DNA of 64,000 nucleotides from assembly GCA_963576725.1 (NCBI GenBank), contig OY755252.1:41805552-41869551 (forward strand), in the 5' to 3' direction. Position numbers and translations under genes: made by a program. Positions 18,749-30,700 of the stretch are shown here, piece by piece. Source of the stretch: Azorinus chamasolen (Eukaryota; Mollusca; Bivalvia; Cardiida; Solecurtidae). The notes under the pieces are model-generated. The model was not told the DNA's origin. It was given only the letters and a program-made list of their open reading frames with translations, and made no database searches. The first letter of the stretch is position 1; every line of letters starts with the position of its first letter.

Positions 18749-21700
18749 CATACCATATTATTCCTAATAGACTCGGACTGTCACTCCCCTGCCCTACTAA
18801 AGGCCCCCAGCTATTTTTGTAGGAAAAATCTACTCGCCAGGCTAAACTCAAAGGAAAATTCAAATCCATCTAAATCCAGTATATCTTAATAAAATCCAGT
18901 CAATCCAAAAGTTAAAATCATTTTGATATTCACTTAAATGTAACGTGAACAAAAACTTCCGAAGAAAGGATTTAGGAAAAAGCTAACCTTAATAATCATC
19001 CCCCTTTTGAAAAATGTTAATTAAGCCCCTGGGGCGTTTATTAGGAATAATACGGTTGGTCAGATGATAGTTTAGCCAGCTGATGAATGATTATTTCTGC
19101 AAACCACAATGGAGTATTGGAAACTAACACAGGCCTATTTTAAATATTCCCCTCATATAAACACCATTTCAGGAAATTGGAAACAGAGTAGACCTAGATC
19201 AGACGACACTAATTCCCTTGAAAATACTACTTTATAAAAATTTAGAATGTGCATCCATATTTAAAATTAATCCGATCATACATGCTGTTATTGGGTGATA
19301 CATGATTAAAGAAATAACCAATGAAATAATAAGTACAAACTATCGCGGCCATAAACATCTCTTTGATGAGAGTAGCGCAAACAAGTACTACCATTATTAA
19401 CACTTAATTTGTTATATCATTCAAACAACATTGCAATTAATTCTGGTTGTTTGATAATTAACATTATCACTACCTATATCTTGGATTCAACAAAATATTT
19501 CAATAAGAGTTTACAAAAACATTAATGTAATTACAAATTTAAGCAATTATCAATATTTGCATCATTTTTTTTTCCAGCAAATATTAAACACTTTTATTCT
19601 TATTGGGTTTATATTTGCTTCATATAGGGTGGAAACAGATGGAGCTTGTTGAGGAACAACTAAGTGCAATAGCACTACATAGAATTTTAGACATAGGGAA
19701 CTGTCCAATCTGACTGGTTATCTGTTTGCTTTCTTTATTTCTTGTCTCTTGTCAATTTTCTTAAACAGAGAACAAATTTTGCTTGAATAAAATTTGATGT
19801 CTATTGCTAATATATTCCCAAATGTGGCCGAAATGACCAAGGCCAAAACAACCATGACCGAAACGGATTGGGTCCGAAACAACCCAGGATCATACCTATG
19901 TATATATGTCTCTGATGCTGTTAACCGATTCCCGCATATAGGCTATTTTTAGATCCAACCTCCTTGATTAAATCTACAAAAAAGGAGCATTTACTAGAGA
20001 AAAGATTTTTTTAGAGTTGTGTAGTTTTGAAACCATTGTGATAAATAAAGCATTTGCTCCAATAGATGGAACAAATGCTCTATTTATTTAAAAAATTGAC
20101 TTTTACACAAGCATCAAATCATGGCATCAATATGCAGGAATGGTAATTTTGTGGGTGCCGGGCCTGGACGTTTCGCCAACTAACCAGTTTGCGCCCTGAA
20201 CATTTCAAATTCACCCATAGGATGTTTTATACTTGGTTGTTTCGCCCACTATATATAATATATTATAGGCTAGTTCACATTTGTGTACTTTAAATGGTGA
20301 TATCGAGCTATACTTTTGATTTTAGCGATATCCCGGCAGATGGCAACCATCGCAAAAATAGCATGCTGGTGGGCGGGCGGCAGGCCGTTGTTAACAAAAC
20401 TTTAACATTGCTTATAACTTCTGAATTACGTAAGCTAGACCATTCATATTTGGTATGCAGATAGCTTGGGTGAAGGCCTTTCACTTGATAAAAAAAATAC
20501 ATGAAATCAGGTCAAGGTCACTATTTCGAAAACTTTGCCGTTTTTAACAAACTTTAACATTGCTATAACTTCTTAACTACAAATGCTAGGTAATTCATCT
20601 TTGGTATACAGATAGCTTGGGAGTAGGCCTTTCACTTGATACAAGGTCAAGGTCACTATTTCCAAAACTTTGCCATCGTTAACAAAACTTTAACATTGCT
20701 TATAACTTCTGAATTACTTAAGCTTGACCATTCATATTTGGTATGCAGATAGCTTGGGTGAAGGTTTTTCACTTGATACAAGGATGTATGAAATCAGTTC
20801 ATGGTCAAAGTCACTGTTCCCAAAACTTTGCTGTTTTTAACAAACTTTAACATTGCTATAACTTCTGAACTACAAATGCTAAGCAATTCATATTTAGTAT
20901 AGATAGCTTGGGTAAAGGCCTTTCGCTTGATACAAGGATACATGAAATCAGGTCACGGTCACTATTTTCAAAACTTTGCCGTCATTAACAAGACTTATAT
21001 TATAAACTTATAAATATTGCTTATATTACATGCTTATAACTTCTTAATAACTTAAGCTAGACCATTCATCTTTGGTATACAAATAACTTTGGTAAAGGCC
21101 TTTCAGTTGATATAAAGATATTTGAAATTAGGTCTAGGTCAAGGTCACTATTTAGACAAGTTGGCCATCATTGAAAAACTTCAACATTTTTTCTTAACTC
21201 CTGAACCTCATATGCTAGACAAGTCATATATGGATAATGGCGATAACTTTGGTGAAGGCCTTTCATTTGATACAAGGATACATGAAATTGGGTCAAGGTC
21301 ACTTTTTTGAAAACTTGGCTGTTTATCAAACTTTAACATTTTGCTATAACTTCTGATCCATGAGTGCTAGGCAATTTACCTTTGGTATTCAGATAGCTTT
21401 GGTAAGGACTTTACGGATGACATAAAGATGAAATCAGGTCAAGGACACTATTTTGAAACATTGACTGTCATTAAAATGTTGTTATAACTTCTGAACTACA
21501 TGGGCTACACAATTTATATTTGGTATGCAGATAGCTTGGGCGAAGGCCTTTCAGTTGATACAAGGATACATGAAATTGGGGTCAAGGTCAGCACAAAAAA
21601 AAATCCGGCTTTAATGCCGTTTCCGCGTTTGTTGTTTGTTCTTTCATTAAACTGTAATATTTACACACACCAGCCTGTGCTATGAATAATGTCTACATCC

Positions 21701-24700
21701 CCGAAGGCCCTGCACATCATTGCAGCAAATGTCCAGTGCTGATGACTCCTTCACTGTGCACTGGTCCCACAGCTTCCTGATCTTCACATCCAGTTGTCTG
21801 TAAGTTGTGCAAGGAGCACGTCTGCCATTGGTGACTAGTCGGAATTGAATTTCTACCATCTCTGCCTCCTTTCTGAGCATTGGGACCAACTTGTAAAACT
21901 GGGGGGGGGGGGGGGGGAACGACTGGTAACCGTTTGGTCATTCAGGACCCAATTCGTTTCAGCTACTAGTTATTTCTAACCCAATCTGTTTTAGCCCATT
22001 ATAAAATATAGCCCCTTTTTGTGTCGCCTGCCGAGAGGCAGTGTGTCACTTAAGGATCACTTTTCCCTTGTCTGGAAACCCTGGTTAGACTTATCCAAGA
22101 TTCTTAATAAAACTTGATGTGATTAGTCCATAAAAATAATGGTTAATATATAGAGGCTATTGCACGGGTGACTAGGGCGGCAGAGTGATATTGGCCCGTC
22201 ACCTTGATATTGGCCCAAAGGCTTTAGCCCTAGGGACTATATCAAGGTAAGGGCGAATATCACTCTGCGACCTTAGTCTTCCGTGTAATAACCTGTTTAT
22301 TACATTTGTAAAACATTGGCGAACATTTCAGCTGATCAGAGGTAGAGCAGAAACTATTTCTCACCATGAAAAGGGCTTTAAACACTAAACTGAGGGAATG
22401 GCTCTATTAAATTCTGACGTCATTTGGATGACGTCAAAATGGTGGTTTTTCAAGTTTCGAAAAATGGGCGTTGGGACTAGTGGCTAGACTGCATTTTACC
22501 AGTACGTGTACTGTGCATGTGCAGAAATCTGAATCGATTTGGGAGAGGATTGTCATTGTAAAAGCGAGGGTTTGGAAATTGGGACTAATCCGTATGTGTA
22601 TACGATCATTTTGACAAAATTTGCAGCATCAGAGCAGAATAAGACCTTCGCCACATATCGGGGTTCTGTTGCTATAGATTTGGAACAATTATCTTGGCAG
22701 CGGGCATATGTCGGTTATTGGCCCGTCGCTAGGTCCATATAGGCCCACTAGGACAATGTTACTTAATTTTTCGACTAATATTGGACCGTTTTGAGTGTAA
22801 AAATGTTACTATTTATAGTAACAAATGTAATAAAAATATGAACATGACCGCATCTGTAACTGCGCTGAAATGTCAGCCAGCCTGCTAAAACGGGTTAGAA
22901 AAGCCACTTTGAAAAATTCAAATGAAAAATATATCCAATAATACTGTTGTTACAGATTCAACTTTTTATGTTTTCTTTTTCAGATAAAACATTCATCTGC
23001 CTGAATTACATTTGTTCAATCTGTTTATGCAGGACAAAGTGTTTATTTTATAATATACTTATATATCAGACAGACCATCATGCTTTAATCTCTTTCAGAA
23101 TGTGAAGAAGCTCTTAAAAAACCCTGGAAAAGTGAAACAGAATGGACTACTAGACTTGCACACCACTTGCTGTCGAAGCTTGCTATAAAGCCAAATTACA
23201 TCATAGATAATCAAAGTCGTGATCAGGTTTCAATATGCCTTTGCTGCAAAAAGGACATTAGTGGGATGTTTGGTGATACAAGTATTGGTAAGTAACTACT
23301 GCATTGAAGTATCTGCAAAAAGCAGACCTTGGACCAATTACATAAAAATATGTAATTATGCCCCCCCCCCCCCCCCCCCAACAAAGTGGTGAAACTTATT
23401 GTGTTTACTCCATTCCTCCTCCACCTCTTCCTCCTCCTCCTTCTCTTCCAGCTTCTCCTCCTCCTCCTCATCTTCTTCTTCTTCCTTATGCCCCTTTGAA
23501 TTTTGGTTTGTCAGTCCGTCTGTTGACTTTTTCCGCAGTTTCTCAGCAACTGCTGATTGGAATTTAATGAAACTTGACATGATGCTTTATCATAAAACGG
23601 CATGCACATCCAATTATATTTTCCCAGCTGACAAAGTTATGCTCCTTTGTATTGGTCTGTCTGTTTAGTTTTATTCTGCACGATTTCTCAGCGACTGCTG
23701 ACTTGAATCTAACGAAACTTGACATGATACTGAAATGCGCATCCAATTATAGTTTTCCAGTTGATTTTCTATTTTTATGCCCCCAAAGCTAGGCTTTGGC
23801 GGCATATAGTAATTGCAACGTGCATGGGTGTGTGCGTGTGCGTGTTTGTGGGAAGGTATGTGTACCCTTTGTCTGGAGTATATTTCCTTTGTCACATCAG
23901 TTACGGATACCAAATTCGGTGTGTGAGTTCATATTGGGATGGCGGAGTGTCGCGTACCATTTTCAGGTCACCTTGACCTTTGACCTCGATTTTACAAAAA
24001 ACTTGTCCGGAGCATATCTCCTATACCTTAGCAGCTACGAATTAGAAATTTGGTGTGTGAGTTCATCTTGGGATGGTAGAGAGTCGTGTACCATTTTCAG
24101 GTCAATGTGACTTTGACTTTTGACCTTGGTTTTACAAAAAGCTTGTCAGGAGCATATCTCCTATACCTTACCAGCTACGGATTCCAAATTTGGTATGTGA
24201 GTTCATCTTGGGATGGCGGAGTGTGGCATACCATTTTCAGGTGAATGTAATCTTGACCTTTGACCAGGATTTTACAAAAAGCTTACCAGCTACAGATTCC
24301 AAATTTGGTGTGTGAGTTCATCTTGGGATGGCAGAGAGTCGTGTACCATTTTCAGGTCAATGTGACTTTGACTTTTGACCTTGGTTTTACAAAAAGCTTG
24401 TCAGGAGCATATCTCCTATACCTTACCAGCTACGGATTCCAAATTTGGTATGTGAGTTCATCTTGGGATGGCGGAGTGTGGCATACCATTTTCAGGTGAA
24501 TGTAATCTTGACCTTTGACCAGGATTTTACAAAAAGCTTGTCCGGAGCATATCTCCTATTGTGGCAGAGTATATTTAAAGTTGCCCCCAAACTCCTGCCA
24601 CATAGAAAATACTTACTTCTTAACTCTTAACACACTTTTCCGAGGTGAAAAATAATCCATAAACCTTTTACACCTTTATTTTCCTTCACATAGCGTGTAC

Positions 24701-27700
24701 TTATCACTGAAGCCGTTCACTATAAATCCACCTCATGAATAATTTCACTTCCAATATTGAACCCCTGAGCCATCCAATCGTGACTCTTTATACTATACAA
24801 GAATATTGTGCTCAACGTGAAGCACGTGAAACATATATAAAAGCATGCCACACGCTCAACACGTAACGGAACACACTCCACACGTAACGGAGCACGCTCC
24901 ACACCTAACGAAGCACGCTCCACACGTAACGGAGCATCTATAGTTAAATCTGTTAACTATCACTGCCGTTGTCACATGACATAACTTACAGAATAATGCA
25001 ACATGACGACGGAACATACGTTAAAGTAATATAGGGTTTCACTATACATGACAAAGAAGGAATGTGCCGAATGACGGAGCAAAGAACCCTTAATACAACA
25101 CAGTATAAACTATAAATGAATATTCATTTTATATTATTCCTATATATTGTGTAAAAGCAATACTATAAATCACAAAAGAATATACACCTTTAGAACAACT
25201 CTCTAGCGACATTCCCCACGAGCTGGTAGAGAAAACTCTCTAAATCAATGCACGTAAATTTACAAATACAAAAACCAAGTAAATTTTACATTAAACGTAC
25301 TAGTAACTGTCTTTAAATACAAACAATTAGTTATTCATAGTATATATATGGAAATCTTGTTCCATATGAAGGCTGCAAAATAGAACAGTATTGCCATCAT
25401 AAGTGTTGTATTGGTACAAAGTACATGTAAAAACCTCAACCTCCGTTCTCAATGTATGCCGCTCCAGTGAGCTTTCGTGATCATCACTAGAAATGACGAT
25501 ACAGTCACTAACATTGTCTGCATCACTAACATTCTCATACGGAATATAATAGTCACTCGCGTTATCTTTATCATTTTGCACATCGCTGACGCCGTCGTCG
25601 TCCTCAGGTGCGTCACTGCTGACAATAACGCCATCGTCGTCCTCAGAGGCGTCACTGCTGACAATAACGCCATCGTCGTCCTCAGGGGCGTCACTGCTGA
25701 CAATAATGCCATCGTCGTCCTCAAGGGCATCACTGCTGACAATAACGCCATCGTAGTCGTCCTTTCGGGCGCTCGTTAAAGAGGCGGCGTGCTCGCCGTC
25801 GTCAGGTACACTGCTGCTTGTAACCTTGACACCGTCAAATACCTGAATGCTGTTTTCAATGTTCACATCTACACTGTTATCCTCATCACATTTATATCCA
25901 TAAGTTTCCGTGTCAAAGTTCAAAACGCACAAATCTCTCTCAGCTTCATTATACTCCAATTCCTCGGCGAGAATGTCAAAAATATCATCGTCCAAAGACG
26001 ACACGTTCTCGTAATATCCTTCTTCTCGGTTTGTCTGACTCACTCGAGTTGCGCGCAGAGCAAACATTCTGGCGTCTTGGCGTAAAAAGTTATGTTGCTT
26101 ATGGATATGCATCATCAGATAGCTTCTACGGATTAATCTTGAATTGCAGTTGGAAACTATACAGGTCCAATATCCTTGTAGCCGATGTCTTTCCTTCACA
26201 TGGCGTTTCCAGTTTCTGCGATATTTGTACTGCTTTTCACAGGTATCACACTTGAACATTTTTCCAAATTAGCAAACGATCACTATGGATTTCTGACTTC
26301 AAATAATGTCGAAAGTTAAATAAATAGCTTAATATCCAAGTAGACCGACACGGGCACACAAACCTCATGCATTTTATGCTACACATACGCATTTACACTT
26401 TGCTCCATTGACCCACATTTAAACAGTCAACTGTATGCTTTGCTCCATCATGCTTATTGTACATGTATTCAGCACGCGGGCACATGCAAAATATGATATG
26501 TCGATTTCTTATAATACAATGTATAATTTGCTCCGTTAGGAGAATAGTGAACGGAGTGTGGATGTATTAATTTTTACTTATTGTCACATTATTACAACAC
26601 TTATCACTGGAACACAATAATAAAACCACTAATCTCACTAAATGAATGAAATATGTGTTATACGTAACCGTTTTTCCAGTATGTTAGGAACATTGATCGC
26701 TATGCACACCTCATGCCAAAAATATTAACCACTATTGAGGACGCGTGTTATGCATATTCATCTCGCATTATGCGATCCTACTGCCACAAAGAACAAAACA
26801 CACACTAACGAAAACATATCTTGCAAGTCATTCCCTTCTGGTGTAGACGTAGATTGCTCTACCGGATGATGTTCAGCTGTTTCTATCGGAAACAGTAGAT
26901 TTAAGGGTCTTCTCAACATGTTTCCTGTAGATGTTGCAATCTCAGCAGAGCGCACTTGTCCATCTTGACTAACGGTCAATTTTAACACCTTTCCCATTTT
27001 CCATTGACCACGTGGAATATCGTCTTTAATAAGAACAACGTCTCCTATGCAAGGAAAACTATGGGACACAACTCTTGACGCCTTAATCTTCATTTGAGAT
27101 CTTTCTCTTAAATTGAGAAGATATTCGTTCTGCCATATCTGCCAGAATGCATTTAATAATCGTTCTCCCTTCTTCCAAACACACAACAGTTGTTGCGCCG
27201 AACTCTTATATGGGTTATAATCTGAGTCTTCGCTTTTATCGACTTCACTGTCTGGTATTCCCGTATTTGGATTAAGGCAAGTGAAATGCCTTGGAGTAAT
27301 AGTGATAGAAGATTTGATGTCATCTCCTACGTACACAAGAGGTCTCGAATTTATCACCGCCTCTGCCTCCTTTAATACCGTATATATTTGATCAAGTGTC
27401 AAGTGTTTTCTCCCTATTGTCTTTCTTAATGCCCGTTTTACAAGCCGTACTAAATGCTCATAAAAACCACCCATCCATGGAGCTAATTCTATAATGAAAG
27501 ACCATTTTATCCCTTCACAAGATACGTAATTCTGTACCTCTTCACTGTGAACTATATCCTGCCACACGAGTTTCAGAGTATCGCTGGACAGTTTGAACTG
27601 TTTGGCATTGTCACTGGTGATTTCTATAGGTGATCCTCTTGTAGCTATTACTCTTCTCAAACAATAGAGAAAAGTAGTTGCAGACATGTCTTGCACTAGC

Positions 27701-30700
27701 TCAAGATGCAACGCCTTCGTCGCTAAACATGTGAATAGACATACCCACACCTTCTGCAGTACTCCTGCAGTATGGATACCGAGACCCGTGATGATGGTAA
27801 TGGAGCCACATTTGGAAGTTTATATGGCCCTCCCTCTGCTTTCACACACACTTTACAATCCTTTAACACCTTCTTAACAGTGGCTCTTCCATGAGGTATC
27901 CAGAACCTTCGTCTTAATTCACTTAAACTCTGTGATACACCACTATGTGGCATTTTTTCATGTATATTGTACACATACATACAGGTATGTAATATGTTCC
28001 TGTTTTGGCAACAAAATTGGATGTCTTGCCACTTCTGCAAGCATTGCGTTATTATCTCAGTAAACCTTGATTGTCAATAAACAAATCTAACTATCTGGTC
28101 AAGTTGTTTAATTTCTTTTGAAGCAACTGACTCCAATTCGTTATGAAAATGTTTCCTTTGAGTAAATAATAGCCATCTGAGTTCAGCCTCTACTATCTCC
28201 TCACTAGTTAAGTACCTTGCTATTCCTTTTTGTCCTTTTAACTGCTGCACGAAGCGCTGACACTACGCTGTAACTCTGTATAATCTTTTAATCGATGAGT
28301 AATTGTTAGCATTTATATCGAATGGAGGCTGTAGCATCTTCAGTTCATGATCATTTGACTTAGAAGTCATGGCTGTTTCACAATTATCCAATTTCTCTAT
28401 CTGTCGTATGTTACCCGCTTCCGGCTCAGAATCATTGTCGGTAATTATGTCATGTTTATTAATTGGCCATTTGCCGTATGGTAATTGCATCCAACTAGGC
28501 CCATGCCACCACAGGGAATGCTCCTTCAGTATCTGTAGCGAGCAACCACGACTAGCGACATCTGCAGGGTTTTCACTGGCATTCACGTAACCGAAAGTTA
28601 CGTCATCACTTCTTACTTCTTTCAGTCTATTCTCTATAAAAACAGATTGTGATTTCTTTGAGGAAATCCACTGAAGAACACATTGTGAATCACTGAACAA
28701 AACAACATTCACAAACGATAATTTCATCTGAGACACAACATACTTTATACATCGAACACCAATCAGAACGGCCATCAGTCCGAGTCTTGGAACTGTCATG
28801 GTTTTTACCTGAGCAAGACGACACTTTGAGAATATCAAATCACACTTCGAAGATAATAGCTCCGAGACCTGCACAAGATACACTGACGCCGTATATGCCT
28901 TGTTCGAGGCATCACAGAAACACACTAATGTATATTGGATGTGTCTCTTGTCACAAGGTAGAGATACGCATCTTGGTAGGTCTACACTGTTGATGACCTT
29001 CATGTCATCTTTGATCCTCATCCATTCCAGACTTGTCCTAGAACCTTCGGAGAGCTCTCTGAAGCTCTGTCGTGTGCAGGTATTTTTCTTTTCACCTCTT
29101 CATTGTTCGTCATCCATTCTCTTAAGTTCATTTTGGCGTCATTGAACATTGACTTTGACTTAGTATACAGCTCATCAGCCTTACTCACTGAGTCTGTTCC
29201 TGTGATTATGTTATCCATGTATGTAATGTCCCTTAAGCTTTGAAGATAATAGAGAAGCATATGTGTCTAAATCTCGATAGTTGCACCCAGGAGAAATGGG
29301 CTCGATATTGCTCCGAACGGGACACGGCAAAATCTATACTCCTGTATATTTCTCTCCATTACTTTTGGTTCTTAATAGTCCTTAAACCATAGAAACCGCG
29401 TGATATCTCTCTGAGATGGCTGTAGGCCAACTTGTAGAAACGCCTTCTCAATATCTGATACTATTCCAATCAATGGCAATCGAAAACGCAATAGGATCCC
29501 ACACAAGTCACGAAGTAACACCGGTCCTTTATGTAAGCATTCATTGAGACTCTTATTGTCTGCTCTGGTTTTTGCCGAAGCATCGTAGACCACTCTTAAT
29601 TTTGTTGTTGTCTTTTCAGGCCTTATCACTGCATGATGTGGTAAATAGTGTTTAATTCCATCTATTGAATTCCTCCCTACCTTTTCAATGACGCCACGCT
29701 GTAGTTGCTCCTCGATAGTTTCATTATACCTTTTCATGACCTCAGGATGCTTTTCGAGTTTATTAACGTTACAAGAGACCTTAGCCATCCAATGGCTAAT
29801 CCTCTATTTTCTGGAAGATCTGGATTTTCTTCTCTACAGGGCCAAGTGACATAGTATCTGTCATCTTCTCTTTTCAGCGTATTTCGGAAGATATCAATTA
29901 CCCTTTCACTCTCTGTTTGATCGCAGTTGTCAGTGATTCCAATTGATTCAATGTTCCAAATACTCTCCAAGTCTGGCTTCACCGGAACAACACTATCAAC
30001 ACTTGTCAGAAAGTTGTTTTCTATAACACCATTGCCATAAGTCAATATTAACATATTCATGTCACATTCTTCCCTTTGTGTTTCACATGTCTTTACACGT
30101 CCAGACAAAATCCAACCCAGTCTTGATGAAACAAGGTACAGACCGGGGATCATCTCTATCTTGTCTGACTGTATTATATCTAGGTAATAATCGTTACCAA
30201 CTAATAAGTCCAGTGTATCGGACTTCTCCGTCGGAATCATATCTGCTAGTTTCAAACTTGAGGTCAAGTGAAACAATTTCTTTGGTGAGATCTTCGCTGG
30301 ATATCTGTGAATTGTACCGCTGATGTTCAGGACTACATTTGCTGTAATCTCCATGAACTTGCAATTTTTCAACTTAAGACACATTGTTGTGGTTTGTGTT
30401 TTCAACACCTTTGCCTTTTCACTAATGAAGGTTGTCACGTGAAGGGTTTGCTCCGCCTTTCCCTTTAGGCCCAGACGATCGGCCAAGGCCTGAGTAACAT
30501 ATGTCCTGTGAGAACCCGAGTCTAATAGGAGCCGTAGGTATTCACCACTGCTCACATTGCTGTTCTTCACTTCTGTTGTTGCTGTCTGCATCAGCACAGT
30601 TTCATCATACGATAACAAGCCAGCTTCTTCACTGACCTTCTCAGCACCTTCATCAAAAGGCTCTTTTGATAGATGAACACTTTCTCTTGTGGGAATACTG

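Noticed and set aside
23223..23668. Glu/Lys/Arg- and Pro/Ser-rich ORFs
   Set aside because: Translations of a (TCC)n/poly-C tract.
25449..25779. Long open frames on both strands across the zinc-finger ORF's repeat ([12 protein letters not shown] and [13 protein letters not shown] types)
   Set aside because: They are alternative readings of the 39-bp repeat; only the minus frame with the C2H2 fingers has recognisable domains.
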